Assembly (NCBI RefSeq): GCF_040448675.1
Contig: NZ_CP159289.1
Coordinates: 5,501,001-5,565,000, forward strand
Length of the DNA stretch: 64,000 nt
Reading direction: 5' to 3'
DNA from: Dyadobacter sp. 676
GTDB taxonomy: Bacteria > Bacteroidota > Bacteroidia > Cytophagales > Spirosomataceae
Position numbers and translations under genes: made by a program
Shown: positions 18,779 to 27,579 of the stretch, piece by piece
Layout of the letters: the number at the start of each line of letters is the position of its first letter
Position numbering within the stretch: the stretch's first letter is position 1
The notes under the pieces: generated by a model
The model's database searches: none
What the model saw: only the letters and a program-made list of their open reading frames with translations
What the model was told of the DNA's origin: nothing

Positions 18779-19723
18779 TTACTCAAAAGAGACTACAATT
18801 TTTCCTTGGGTGTGCCCCTTTTCGATTTCCCGATGCGCATCGGCCATTGCTTCAAGCGGATAGGTCGCTGCCACATGCGGCACGAGTTTTGCTTCGGATA
18901 ACAGTTTCGCAATGAGCTTCATGTCCTGTCCATTTGATAATACCATATTATAGAATGCTTTCACATTCAGGCGGTCAGCCTCCGCTTTTTCTTCTTTGCT
19001 AACATGCGACCAAAGGCTGATCAATGAACCACCCGGCTTGACGACCTGCATGGTTCTATGGATATGCCCATCCTGTTTGACCGCCTCTACGACAAGATCG
19101 ACATCAGCAATACGGTGCTCGAATCGGCCTTGCTGGTAGTCGACAAATTCATCGGCACCCAATGAGGTTACAAAGTCCTTTTTTGACTTCGATGCAAGGG
19201 CAATTACATGCGCGCCAAAATATTTGGCGAACTGGACGGCAAAATGTCCAACACCTCCGCCAGCGGCAGTGACCAGGACCCGGTCACCCGCTTGGATGCC
19301 AATCTTCTGAATCGGTTGCAGGGCGGTCAGCGCAGCCAGAGTGGAAGCGGCAGCCTGCTGATGGCCGATGTCGGCGGGTTTGTGTGCCAGCTCTGACGCG
19401 GGGGCAGCTACATATTCGGCATAAGTCCGTCCAATGTACGGGTGCCGCAAAGCGCCGAAGACCTGGTCGCCCATTTTGAAATCAGTAACCCGGGCACCGA
19501 CCCCAACGACCTCGCCAGAGATGTCCCATCCGGGAATCAATGGCTGGTCGCTGCCGAACACCCAGCTTACTTCCTTGTTGCTACGGACGATGGTGTCGGC
19601 CGGATTGATGCTGATTGCCTTAGTCCGCACCAGAACCTCGTCGTCTTTGATCTGCGGAATAGGCACCAGTGCCATAGCGAAGTTCTCAACTCCTCCGTGA
19701 CCATTAATTGTCATTGCTTTCAT
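18779..19723 (-). CDS. Zinc-free NADP-dependent quinone oxidoreductase family protein
   Basis: 314 residues of the medium-chain dehydrogenase/reductase superfamily, quinone oxidoreductase branch. The N-terminal GroES-like part has IPQIKDDEVLVRTKAISINP and PGWDISGEVVGVG. The nucleotide-binding loop is VLVTAAGGGVGHFAVQFAKY at about 150-170. The zinc ligands of alcohol dehydrogenases are absent. Family members reduce quinones or enones with NADPH in the cytoplasm. The gene is divergent from an HxlR-type regulator 134 bases away with a perfect dyad between them, the arrangement used for quinone-stress control in other bacteria. Confidence 0.85.
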   Translation of the reverse strand: MKAMTINGHGGVENFAMALVPIPQIKDDEVLVRTKAISINPADTIVRSNKEVSWVFGSDQPLIPGWDISGEVVGVGARVTDFKMGDQVFGALRHPYIGRTYAEYVAAPASELAHKPADIGHQQAAASTLAALTALQPIQKIGIQAGDRVLVTAAGGGVGHFAVQFAKYFGAHVIALASKSKKDFVTSLGADEFVDYQQGRFEHRIADVDLVVEAVKQDGHIHRTMQVVKPGGSLISLWSHVSKEEKAEADRLNVKAFYNMVLSNGQDMKLIAKLLSEAKLVPHVAATYPLEAMADAHREIEKGHTQGKIVVSFE

Positions 19724-19829
19724 AAGTCAATTTGTGATGCAACCCGGCTGCGATTGCTTACGGCTTCCTTTTGTTGGCCATCCGGGATCTGCTAGCAAAA
19801 TTATAGCAACTTCTGCTTAACTTTGCCGC

Positions 19830-19849
19830 AGGTATCACCGTTGATACCT
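19830..19849. promoter_or_regulatory. Perfect dyad AGGTATCA-N4-TGATACCT (candidate HxlR operator)
   Basis: Arms at 19830-19837 and 19842-19849 with spacer CCGT. It ends 8 bases before the HxlR start codon at 19858 and lies 107 bases upstream of the oxidoreductase start. Position predicts autorepression and possibly control of the divergent gene. Confidence 0.65.
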
Positions 19850-19857
19850 TTCCGGTT

Positions 19858-20217
19858 ATGTGCCCAAAGGAAAACGCAGCCCAAATTCAGTCCCAGATCA
19901 GGGCGTTGCAGGATACGATCTACGTGATCGGCGGTAAATGGAAACTGCCGATCATCCATTCCATTTGTAAAGGGAACAAACGGTTTACCGATATTCAACA
20001 CAGTATACCTGGCATCACCAAACGGATGTTGTCCAGAAGTTTGAAAGAATTGGAAGACAATAAATTGATCGTCAGGAATGTCGATCCCGATTTTACGGCG
20101 ACTATCGAATACGAGTTCACCCAATACGCTCTTGAATATGGGAAGCTGATATTAGATATGATCCGGTGGGGAGAAAACCATCATAAGGTGATCACTGGTA
20201 AAGGCACAAAGCGCTGA
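19858..20217 (+). CDS. HxlR/DUF24-family transcriptional regulator, possible thiol sensor
   Basis: 119 residues; winged helix-turn-helix of the HxlR family: DTIYVIGGKWKLPIIHSI, then RFTDIQHSIPGITKRMLSRSLKELE and a wing region ending YALEYGKLI. The protein starts MCPKEN. The quinone sensor YodB of Bacillus has its reactive cysteine in a similar N-terminal CPK context, and QorR of Corynebacterium also uses an N-terminal Cys. A second Cys sits at SICKGNKRF. Together with the divergent quinone oxidoreductase this suggests a redox or quinone sensor that derepresses the oxidoreductase. The family call is firm; the sensing mechanism is inference. Confidence 0.85.
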   Translation: MCPKENAAQIQSQIRALQDTIYVIGGKWKLPIIHSICKGNKRFTDIQHSIPGITKRMLSRSLKELEDNKLIVRNVDPDFTATIEYEFTQYALEYGKLILDMIRWGENHHKVITGKGTKR

Positions 20218-20262
20218 TCGCTGTTAGAACGTAAGCTAATATATGATCCAAAAGCCTATTTA

Positions 20263-20844
20263 TTAATGCAGGAATAGCAGTGTGCTTTCAACCATTCGTT
20301 CACAAGCGGCCTGGCTCATTCCGGCTTTGGCCGAGACAACGATCCCATTAATACAGTTCTGTAAATAGTCCGCCATAGTCTCAGCATCAAGGCTGTCAAA
20401 AAACTGCCCCGTTTTTTTGCCATCGGCCACAAAGTGCAATAACGCCCTCCTGGTAGCATCCATACTTTTCTTGACGATTTCAACTGCTGCCGGCTCGTCG
20501 GGACCAAACTCTATAATCGAGTTGATTAAAAAACAGCCCTCAGGTATACCCCCCGGATACGTGCCCTCGATCGATAATTTAAAAATCAGTCTGATGCCCG
20601 CCAACGGCTCCCGGGTGTTCGCAATAATTTCTTGCAAAGAAACGACTGTCTTCTGGTGATACCTGAGAAGTGCTTTGAGCAGCAATGAATGCTTGTCCCC
20701 AAAAGTGTTGTACAGGCTCGACCTGCTGATGCCTAACGTGTTCACCAGATCATCCGGTGTAGTACCGCGGTATCCGCGAACCTTGAATAGCTCGATTGCC
20801 TTATCTAAAATTTCATGCTCCTCGAAGTTCCGGTTTCTAGCCAT
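20263..20844 (-). CDS. TetR/AcrR-family transcriptional regulator
   Basis: 193 residues. The N-terminal helix-turn-helix (about 10-55) reads ILDKAIELFKVRGYRGTTPD, then GISRSSLYNTFGDKHSLL, a standard TetR DNA-binding domain. The C-terminal ligand domain resembles regulators placed beside short-chain dehydrogenases and efflux genes (GCFLINSIIEF, QNCINGIVVSAKAGM). It is divergent from the SDR gene at 20961 across two copies of TGGAA-N6-TTCCA, which are its probable operators. Ligand unknown. The regulator is intact, while the gene it probably controls carries a frameshift. Confidence 0.9.
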   Translation of the reverse strand: MARNRNFEEHEILDKAIELFKVRGYRGTTPDDLVNTLGISRSSLYNTFGDKHSLLLKALLRYHQKTVVSLQEIIANTREPLAGIRLIFKLSIEGTYPGGIPEGCFLINSIIEFGPDEPAAVEIVKKSMDATRRALLHFVADGKKTGQFFDSLDAETMADYLQNCINGIVVSAKAGMSQAACERMVESTLLFLH

Positions 20845-20894
20845 TTACATTGTGAATTAGCGCTAAATTGATACGGTCCTGATAAAATACGAAA

Positions 20895-20946
20895 ATATTG
20901 GAACTATAATTCCAGTATTTTTATATTGGAATTATAGTTCCAATAT
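20895..20946. promoter_or_regulatory. Double TetR operator in divergent promoter
   Basis: Two 23-base arms (20895-20917 and 20924-20946) form an inverted repeat with one mismatch. Each arm contains its own dyad TGGAA-N6-TTCCA (20899-20914 and 20927-20942), with centres 28 bases apart. It lies between the TetR start (20844) and the SDR start (20961), so it can control both. Confidence 0.8.
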
Positions 20947-20960
20947 AAACGACTTTTATA

Positions 20961-21706
20961 ATGAAAACACTAACAGGAAAAGTGGCATTTGTAACCGGCG
21001 GAACGCGTGGGATGGGCGAAGCGATTGTCAGAAGACTTGCCTCGGAGGGCGCAAGTGTCGCATTCACATATGTCAGCTCAGAGCAGAAGGCCAAGAAGTT
21101 GACTGACGAAATCAGCGAAATCGGGGGCAGTGCTCTGGGGATCAAAGCAGACGCAGCGCAGCGTGGAGCGTTGACCAAGGCCATAAACCGGACCGTCGAG
21201 AACTTCGGAAAAATCGATATCCTAGTCAATAATGCCGCCATCGCAGTCGCGGGACCACTGGACCAAGCTACCGAAAAGTCGGGGGACTATGACCGTCAGC
21301 TAGACGTGAACATCCGAGCAGTTTCCGAAGCAGTGCGTGCCGCAGTGAAACATATTCCGGACGGTGGCAGGATTATCAATATCGGCTCAGTAGGCGGAAG
21401 AAGGATCGGAGGCCCCTTCATGTCAGATTATGCCGCGACTAAAGCCGCCATCGGCGGCTACACGCGCGGACTGCCCTGGGACCTGGCTCCCGCAATATCA
21501 CAGTGAATACGGTCGAACCCGGAGCGATCGATACGGACATGATGCCCGCCGACCCAGTAGTCCGTGAGGCATTCACTAATGCAATTCCACTTAAAAGGCT
21601 AGGGAAACCACAGGAAATTGCCGCTATGGTGAACTTCCTGTCCGGGCCGGAAGCAGGCTACATTACTGGAAGCAGTTTTGCGGTGGACGGCGGGATTAAT
21701 GCTTAA
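20961..21706 (+). pseudogene. SDR-family oxidoreductase, single frameshift
   Basis: A short-chain dehydrogenase/reductase of about 248 residues in two frames. Frame 1 (20961 to about 21490) carries the Rossmann motif VTGGTRGMGEAIV (TGxxxGxG), NNAA, and the catalytic area SDYAATKAA with Tyr and Lys. Frame 2 continues with NITVNTVEPGAIDTDM and YITGSSFAVDGG to the stop at 21706. The frames join if one C is added to CCC at 21489-21491 (expected APRNITVNTV). Without it the product ends PAISQ and lacks the C-terminal substrate region. Either a recent pseudogene or a base-calling error. Divergent from and probably repressed by the TetR gene. Confidence 0.85.
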
Positions 21707-21939
21707 CAAGCCGGATATTTGAACAAAACCACCAGTGAAAGTAAACGCTCCAGCCAACTCCGCCCAAACAAGGTGTTGCTTCGATGGCTGTCCCAATTAG
21801 TCATATTTTTCTCGCAGAATGATATTAAAGATTCGGAATTCCTTTTTGCATTGTCGAATCAATTAAATTTTTTCAAATTCTCGTTAAAATTGTCATTTCA
21901 ATAGCCAATCGCAAGCATTTAGGGGAATCGATTCAGTTA

Positions 21940-22476
21940 ATGAAAAGACAGTTTCACATTACATTCGGGCACACGAAAGACCATTCGGTAGATTACCTTA
22001 TCGGTATATTACAGGATACGCGCCTGACGACAATTCAAACAATTCGAAAGCTGACAACAGCTCAGATCGACTGGCAATTTGCGCCCGGCTGGAATACGAT
22101 CGGCGCGCTGCTGTCGCATATAGAGGCGATCGAGCACTTTTTCCGTATCGAATTTGTCCTCGGAAGAAAGCTCACAGCGGAGGAAAACGACTTTTGGACG
22201 CCCGCCCTTGACATGGGCGAGCACATTCCCAAGCTCATGACCGGTAAAGCGATCGAGGATTACATCGGGAACCTGACCACCTCCCGCCAGATGCTGATCG
22301 ACAGTATCCGGGATTTGAGCTTCGAAGAGCTGACGCAGAAAATCGACGGCTATTATGATGAGCAGACGGGCTGTAATCTGGCGTGGGCGCTTTACCACAT
22401 GGCCGAAGATGAGATCTACCACCGCGGACAGATCAGCATGCTGCGTAAGCTCCACGCGGCGCAGCAGATAACGTAG
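21940..22476 (+). CDS. DinB-family protein
   Basis: 178 residues. DinB/YfiT four-helix-bundle family: the metal-binding histidines are visible in LLSHIEAIEHFF and YHMAEDEIYHRGQISMLR, the signature end of this family. GWNTIGALLSHI matches the usual helix 2. Members are often thiol-dependent transferases or of unknown activity in stress responses. The gene stands alone, 17 bases from the end of the convergent proline dehydrogenase remnant. Substrate unknown. Confidence 0.85.
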   Translation: MKRQFHITFGHTKDHSVDYLIGILQDTRLTTIQTIRKLTTAQIDWQFAPGWNTIGALLSHIEAIEHFFRIEFVLGRKLTAEENDFWTPALDMGEHIPKLMTGKAIEDYIGNLTTSRQMLIDSIRDLSFEELTQKIDGYYDEQTGCNLAWALYHMAEDEIYHRGQISMLRKLHAAQQIT

Positions 22477-22492
22477 CGTTTGCGCATCCGAT

Positions 22493-23158
22493 TCAGTTTG
22501 GGATGATATCTTCCAGTGCCAGGAAGAGGTTCATCGGGTTTTCGGCGATGCGGTTGCACAGGTAAAGATGCCACTCTTGGCCGTAAACTATGTAGATTTT
22601 GGCCGGATGGCCGGCATGCATCAGCTCGATAAGTTGGTCGGACGCGATGCCCAGCAGGCATTCGAATTCATATTGTTGTGCAGGCATCCGGTGCTGCGAA
22701 AGCAGTTTCACCGCTTCCTGCCGGATATACGGGTCGTGGATAGCGCCTTCTCGCAAATTTGTGCCAAATGCTCGGCGCAAAGGTCGGCCGACAACGCCAG
22801 GCCGATGTGCGACAAATCGAGCGACACACTCGATCGAAGCCCACGCACCGCGATTTGATCGCAAATGGACAGGAAAGCGGCAGTCGCGGTGGCGGCTTCC
22901 TGCTCGTCGCGGACATTCTCGCCCATGAACTGGATAGATGCGGCCAGCCCCAACTGGTTACAATGTGCTGCCCGTGCTGCGGCGGTTTCCAGGGTTTCCT
23001 CGGCCACATACCGGCCGGCAGATTCGGCAAAAACCTAGTAAAGCGGATCATGGCCAAGGATGTACTGCTTGGACTGGTCATTGACGGCCGCCTTCCGCAA
23101 TGCTGCCGAGGCCATAGCCAATAGTTTATCCGTGTCTTTCAAGGTATTTTCAGTGAAT
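22493..23158 (-). pseudogene. Proline dehydrogenase remnant (internal deletion, stop)
   Basis: Three pieces of an FAD-dependent proline dehydrogenase are recognisable. The N-terminal piece (DTDKLLAMASAALRKAAVND) runs to an in-frame TAG near 23036-23038. It continues with FAESAGRYVAEETLETAAAR, ASIQFMGENVRDEQEA and SLDLSHIGLALSADLC. Near 22780 the frame changes and about 110 residues, including the catalytic barrel core, are missing. The C-terminal piece resumes with IHDPYIRQEAVKLL, QQYEFECLLGI, IYIVYGQEWHLYLCNRIAEN and PMNLFLALED. The enzyme would oxidise proline to pyrroline-5-carboxylate; this copy cannot work. The decay is genuine because a large deletion is present. Confidence 0.8.
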
Positions 23159-23241
23159 GTGAATGAAGATAGCAGCCAGGAAAACACTTTTGCTATTCCG
23201 GAACTTCGGGGGCCGGAGTTTTGAGATCACCGGTCCCTTCG

Positions 23242-23508
23242 TTAAACCGTGATATGGAGCAGCAAAGTAACCTCTTTCTCGCCCGGCGGACGCTTAAAAT
23301 CGTGGCCGGTCACTAAGACCTGTTCGGAAAGTGCTTGGTACAGTGGCCCCACCTGGGACGGTTCGATCTCGATTACCATAATGATGGTGACGTCCGAAAA
23401 GCAGTTGGCCAGGGTAATGCAACCGAACCGGTCGATGATGCCGGTAATGGCAAGAAGGTTTGAGTAAACGTTCATCTGCGCGAAGGCTGTCCAGTACAGC
23501 TTTTTCAT
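23242..23508 (-). CDS. Hypothetical protein, 88 residues
   Basis: A small intact frame starting MKKLYWTAFAQMNVYSNLLA, with a centre CFSDVTIIMVIEIEPSQVGP and an end GEKEVTLLLHITV. No family recognised. It begins 18 bases after the restored stop of the Crp-type pseudogene and is probably co-transcribed with it. The sequence composition (alternating hydrophobic strands) suggests a small folded domain. Confidence 0.55.
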   Translation of the reverse strand: MKKLYWTAFAQMNVYSNLLAITGIIDRFGCITLANCFSDVTIIMVIEIEPSQVGPLYQALSEQVLVTGHDFKRPPGEKEVTLLLHITV

Positions 23509-23526
23509 ACTTTTGATATTAACGCA

Positions 23527-24106
23527 CTAATCAGTCCGCAAATACTTTTTGATTTTACTTGAAAACTCTGCCGACATGCCAGGTAAGCTGCCACTTCCTT
23601 TTGCGGCAGCCGCGATTCGAGAAACGGGTACGCATCCCGGAACGCGACATAGCGCGCCTGCGCATTCATCGACAAGTTTTGAAACATCCGTTCCTGGAAG
23701 TTGGCGAACGCATTCTGAGTGACGATTCGGAAATACCGCTTCATGGCCGGAACCGTTTGGTATAGCTGCTGCAACCGGTTGTGCGGAAGCAGCAAAGCCT
23801 TTACATCCTCGATCGCTTCACAGGTCAGCGGCCTGACACCTGGTGACAGAAACTCCGCAGGTCCCGGCCCCACCACCCGCTGTTGCCTGGCTGGATAATG
23901 TGTTCCTGCCCGTTCAGATCGGCAAAATAGGTCTTCACACAGCCATCGAGAATGAAAATCGCATGGGCGCACACTTCGCCGGGGATGACCAGCCAGCTGT
24001 CTTTCGAGTAGCTCCGCAGCTTGCACGCTTGTCCGATCAGTGTTGCTTCCGTCGGCGTAAACGCGGCGTGCCGGCGAATGGAATCGATCAAAAGATCGTT
24101 GCTCAT
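23527..24106 (-). pseudogene. Crp/Fnr-family regulator with two single-base frameshifts
   Basis: Starts MSNDLLIDSIRRHAAFTP at 24106. The cyclic-nucleotide-binding fold is evident (SWLVIPGEVCAHAIFILDG, VKTYFADLNGQEHII, GWWGRDLRSF). The frame breaks at the AAA run 23850-23852, where one more A would continue into LSPGVRPLTCEAIEDV, then LYQTVPAMKRYFRIVTQNAF and RYVAFRDAYPFLESRLPQKE. A second break at CC 23579-23580 (CCC expected) turns the recognition helix AAYLGMSAEFSSKIKKYL into nonsense; with both repaired the stop is TAG at 23527-23529. As written it cannot make a DNA-binding protein. Confidence 0.8.
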
Positions 24107-24119
24107 AGGGGTTGTTATG

Positions 24120-24372
24120 TCATGATAACCCTTCAAATATAATAGCGTCAGTCTGTACCGCGACAGGCCGCCTTGCTTTGAGTGCGGCATATTCGGCCGA
24201 ATCGTACCATTCGTTAGCCCTATCGAAATCCACGAATTCGATCATTACCAGATAGGTGGGCGTCCATTTGCCCGCTGTATGGCGTATTCTTCCGCCCACC
24301 GCCCGGTATTTCCGCCGAAGTTCCGCAAGGATTCGTCACGACTAAATTGTCAAATAATGCAAAAGCTGACAT
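24120..24372 (-). pseudogene. DUF1330-family protein, frameshifted
   Basis: Begins MSAFALFDNLVV at 24372, the usual start of DUF1330 proteins. About 15 codons in, near 24320, the frame shifts by one base. The other frame then gives LAELRRKYRAVGGRI, PTYLVMIEFVDFDRANEWY and DSAEYAALKARRPV, the family hallmarks, to the stop at 24120. DUF1330 is a small dimeric alpha-beta barrel family of unclear role. It lies 13 bases upstream of the Crp pseudogene, so both were one operon. Confidence 0.7.
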
Positions 24373-24717
24373 GGTTTTTCATGGTTAATGGTTAAACATG
24401 CTCCAAATTTCGCGACTGCATTTCTGACGGCACTTGAACTGGTTCAAATCGGCGTATTTCTTTTTATATAAATGCGCATCCCCGACGATTTGATGCTTCG
24501 CCCCAAAAACGGCTTTTCAGAAATTGGCTGAACCCGCTAGAGGATCTCTGTGACTTTTGGAGGTGGTGCGGGATACCAGGATGACTACATGTATTTTACT
24601 TCATCATAGTGCAGGCAAAAACGGAGGTGATTTTGGCAGCTAGGTAGGGGTTAGTTATCAGGCCCAATACGGCCGGGTAAAAGAGTCGATATTAAAAAAG
24701 GTTCGCGTCTCTGCCGA
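24373..24717. other. Intergenic region, nothing recognised
   Basis: About 345 bases between two minus-strand transcription units. No gene, hairpin or repeat stands out. Confidence 0.4.
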
Positions 24718-25431
24718 TCAGCGAAACTTAAATTGCCGAGGCCGGTCGGAGAGAAGGCGTCTCCGGTCGCTTTCAGTTAGTATGGGATGGATGAGCGCTG
24801 GCGATTTGTCGATGCGGGTGAGTTTGGGGTAGCCGTATACCAGGCTTACATTAGTGAGCTTATCGCCCGAAAAGGCGTAAATTTCCGTTTTGTAATACGG
24901 CTGGTTGTTAAAAATCGTCGAGTCGGTGCAAATCAGCTCAAAAGCATGATCGCCGTTAAAATCTGTCTCCAGGTAATTGGAAAAATCAACCCATGAGTAT
25001 ATGGAGTATGACTGGCCGCTGATCAGGTAAACTTGTTTCATGGCAACAACACCAGGGTGATCGTCAGCTTGACCGAAAGTCAGCTTGGCGTCCGGCTGCT
25101 TGTCGCCATTGATGTCGGCTATTTGCACCGAATCAGGGCAATGTGCCAACCGGATCGTACTGTCCCGGAACCGGGAGACATACTTTCCGTTTCGTGCGAT
25201 TTGGATGTTCAGGCAGCGATCTTTACTTTCGGACAGCACCAAAGTTAGCCCCCCGCATGAAACCCGTGCGCTGTCTTCGGATCGGCGAAACGGCGCTGAT
25301 AAATACCGGGCACGCTCGGGAGCTGGCGTCAGCCAAAGGCCACCTGCGAACAGTAGCGCCAAGGTGATGCAACCCAGCAACACCCGCCTGATGTTTCGGC
25401 GGGGAATTTTCTTTTCATATACAATTTTCAT
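24718..25431 (-). CDS. Exported or membrane-anchored protein with Ca-type loops (paralogue 1)
   Basis: 237 residues from the ATG at 25431 (MKIVYEKKIPRRNIRR); an upstream ATG at 25479 is possible. One membrane segment follows (about 17-36, VLLGCITLALLFAGGLWLTP). The mature part has ADINGDKQPDAKL, a DxNxDxxxD loop like those of EF-hands and FG-GAP/VCBS repeats, and a second DFNGDHAFEL. It is a paralogue of 26860-27579: both share YLISxxSYS, DFS, YGYPxLxR and the end pattern REF/RQF. Function unknown; the loops suggest calcium binding outside the membrane. Last gene of the run starting at 28099. Confidence 0.6.
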   Translation of the reverse strand: MKIVYEKKIPRRNIRRVLLGCITLALLFAGGLWLTPAPERARYLSAPFRRSEDSARVSCGGLTLVLSESKDRCLNIQIARNGKYVSRFRDSTIRLAHCPDSVQIADINGDKQPDAKLTFGQADDHPGVVAMKQVYLISGQSYSIYSWVDFSNYLETDFNGDHAFELICTDSTIFNNQPYYKTEIYAFSGDKLTNVSLVYGYPKLTRIDKSPALIHPILTESDRRRLLSDRPRQFKFR

Positions 25432-25559
25432 CGCTTTGCGTGTTTGCGCCGACCGTTGGATGTTTCCGGGACCGCGCATTAGTCGGGCGTACGGGAAATA
25501 GCTTTCCCGTACGCCTTTTAGAGGCAGTTGAACTCATTCCGACATAAAGAATCGGGAAA

Positions 25560-26153
25560 TTAAACTTGAACTTCGCGGATAACGCGGCAGGGATTGCCGA
25601 CCGCGACCGAGTTGGCGGGTATCGACCTGGTCACGACGCTGCCGGCGCCAATGACTGAATTGCGGCCGATCGTAACGCCCGGCAGGATGATGGCCCCGCC
25701 GCCGATCCACACATTGTCTTCGATGATAACTTGCAATGCATAGGTTCGAAAAAATGGAATGGATGCATTTTTATCCCAGTTCTCTACCAGCCGCTGGTCA
25801 GGGGCGACAGGGTGGGTAGCCGTGTAAATCTGGACATTGGAGGCGATCAACACATTGTTCCCGATGGTGATTCGGTTGCAATCCACCAGGGTGCAGTTCA
25901 TGTTGATAATCACATTGTCTCCCACCGAAATGTGCCTTCCATAGTCGCAATAAAAGGGGATGTCAATATTGACGTTGGCGCCTGTTTTGCCCAGTAGTCT
26001 GGTCAGGACCTGTTGCCGGGCCGTTTTGTCGTCGGCAGGCAGCAGGTTATATTCTCCGCATAGCTTGCGTGCGTGATGAATGCAGGCCAGGATTTCTGGA
26101 TTGGCGGTATTGAATAGATCGCCATCCAGGCATTTTTCCAGTTCGGTTTTCAT
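25560..26153 (-). CDS. Hexapeptide-repeat O-acetyltransferase (Maa/NodL type)
   Basis: 197 residues. The N-terminal helix region (ARKLCGEYNLLPADDKTARQ) and the left-handed beta-helix repeats (IDIPFYCDYGRHISVGDNVI, ITIGNNVLIASNVQIYTATH, VWIGGGAIILPGVTIGRNSV, IGAGSVVTRSIPANSVAVGN) are those of maltose/galactoside acetyltransferases. The catalytic His is in TATHP. These enzymes move acetyl from acetyl-CoA to sugars in the cytoplasm. The gene follows the Crp-type regulator by 65 bases and is likely in its operon; pairs of Crp regulator plus acetyltransferase are common in Bacteroidota. Confidence 0.9.
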   Translation of the reverse strand: MKTELEKCLDGDLFNTANPEILACIHHARKLCGEYNLLPADDKTARQQVLTRLLGKTGANVNIDIPFYCDYGRHISVGDNVIINMNCTLVDCNRITIGNNVLIASNVQIYTATHPVAPDQRLVENWDKNASIPFFRTYALQVIIEDNVWIGGGAIILPGVTIGRNSVIGAGSVVTRSIPANSVAVGNPCRVIREVQV

Positions 26154-26218
26154 ATGTGTGGTGGTTTGGGCTGCAAATTACAGCCCGCATTGTCCATAAC
26201 TTTTCATCTATCTTAAAT

Positions 26219-26848
26219 TCATCCTTCCGCTCGCAAAACACTCAAATGCTGCTGCGTCATACCGAGATAGGAGGCAATGAAGCCCAGGTTGACGCGGTGG
26301 ATCAGTCCTCGGTTTTGCGCGAGAAATTTCTCATACCGTTCCTTGGCGGTCAGCGACAACCGGTCCAGGCGCAGCGTCTGCATTTGCAGCAGTACCTCTT
26401 GGTGGATCACCCTGGACCAGTTCGCAATTTCGATGTTTGTTTGGTAGAGTTTGTTCAATTGCTCAATGCGCATGAGGTAGATCAGCGAGTCTTCCATCAG
26501 CTGAACGTATTCAAGCCCAGGCATCCGGTGGTAGAGCGAATGGGAGGAAAAGGTGATGTCGCCTTCTTTACTGAACCAGTTGGTTACCTCCTTGCCGTTA
26601 ATGAGCATGTATGTGCGTGCGCAGCCCTGCTCGATGAAATACACAAAATTGTCCCGCACGCCGGGCGACGTCAGGATATGGTGCTTGGGCAGATACCTGG
26701 GGGCGAGGTGGGGAATCAGCTCGTCGATGGAGCGGTCTGATACTGGATAGTATCGCCGGATACCGCTGATGATATTGGCAACATTGCGCTTGTCCACCGG
26801 ATCTGTGTTGGTTGGCCCATGCGAGGAATGAGACAAAATGTCGGACAT
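26219..26848 (-). CDS. Crp/Fnr-family transcriptional regulator (intact)
   Basis: 209 residues. The cyclic-nucleotide-binding domain covers about 40-140 (HHILTSPGVRDNFVYFIEQG, ARTYMLINGKEVTNWFSKEG). The C-terminal region has RLSLTAKERYEKFLAQNRGL and a short recognition part FIASYLGMTQQHLSVLRAE. Unlike the family member at 23527 it is uninterrupted. The last residues are a little shorter than usual. Effector unknown; members in this phylum often lack cAMP-binding residues. It lies 11 bases after the paralogue-2 gene and 65 before the acetyltransferase. Confidence 0.85.
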   Translation of the reverse strand: MSDILSHSSHGPTNTDPVDKRNVANIISGIRRYYPVSDRSIDELIPHLAPRYLPKHHILTSPGVRDNFVYFIEQGCARTYMLINGKEVTNWFSKEGDITFSSHSLYHRMPGLEYVQLMEDSLIYLMRIEQLNKLYQTNIEIANWSRVIHQEVLLQMQTLRLDRLSLTAKERYEKFLAQNRGLIHRVNLGFIASYLGMTQQHLSVLRAEG

Positions 26849-26859
26849 ATTCGCTGGTT

Positions 26860-27579
26860 TCAGAACTGTTGATTAAACTCTCGCGGCTCCCTTGAAATTT
26901 TCCTTATTAGCGCAGGTACATGAGCAGGCCCACCTTTCCCATTTTTAAGGAAACGCACCAATCTCGGATATCCGTACCTGAGGCTGCAATTGACCAGCTT
27001 TCCTTGCGAAAGAGAATATAACTCGTATTTCCAATAACTGTGATCCTGATAGGTAACTAATTCCTTGCCAACTATTTCAAAATTTCCGTCGTCATTGAAG
27101 TCGTATTCGGGCTCATGAGAAAAATCCATAAAAGAAATTTTACTATAACCCGTACTGCCCACCGAAATCAAATACAATTTTCTTCTCACCATAGCTGCCA
27201 GTGGTGAAGCCCCTTCAACGCGAAACATTAATTTTATATCCTGCCGGTCATCGCCATTGATGTCCGCCAGGAGTGCGGAGTCAGGAGAAAATCGCAACAT
27301 CGAATAGCGCTCAACAAAACGCTTAGGAGCTTGGCCGTTCTCGCTAATAGTAATAAACAGCTCTTCGGATGCTTCGGTAATGACAATCTTTAACCGGCTT
27401 GCCCTTAGCACGCAACTGTCCTGGTATCTGGTGAGGGCAACTTTTTCATACCTGACAGGCTTAGGCTTTGCAAGTAAACTGTATGCGGGAGACGCAGCCA
27501 GTAGCAAACTTATGCCAATAAAGATGCCGTGCCAGCCTGGTGAAGTTTTGATTGTTATCGACAGCATTGCACTAGTCAT
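26860..27579 (-). CDS. Exported protein with Ca-type loops (paralogue 2)
   Basis: 239 residues from the ATG at 27579, chosen because AGGAG lies 8 bases before it and because it overlaps the preceding gene's stop by 8 bases (translational coupling). A longer frame starts at 27663 but would overlap that gene by 92 bases. A signal or anchor segment is at about 15-32 (IFIGISLLLAASPAYSLLA). LADINGDDRQDIKL is a DxNxDxxxD loop, and YDFNDDGNFEIV a second one. Clear paralogue of 24718-25431. Function unknown; presumably periplasmic or surface. Confidence 0.65.
   Translation of the reverse strand: MTSAMLSITIKTSPGWHGIFIGISLLLAASPAYSLLAKPKPVRYEKVALTRYQDSCVLRASRLKIVITEASEELFITISENGQAPKRFVERYSMLRFSPDSALLADINGDDRQDIKLMFRVEGASPLAAMVRRKLYLISVGSTGYSKISFMDFSHEPEYDFNDDGNFEIVGKELVTYQDHSYWKYELYSLSQGKLVNCSLRYGYPRLVRFLKNGKGGPAHVPALIRKISREPREFNQQF

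Noticed and set aside
21480..21520. Programmed frameshift in the SDR gene
   Set aside because: No slippery heptamer or stimulatory structure is seen at CTCCCGC; a missing C in a CCC run explains it better.
23839..23880. GC-rich stretch in the Crp pseudogene as an eighth insertion
   Set aside because: GWWGRDLRSF aligns without gap to the usual family sequence, so the GC-rich bases are native codons.
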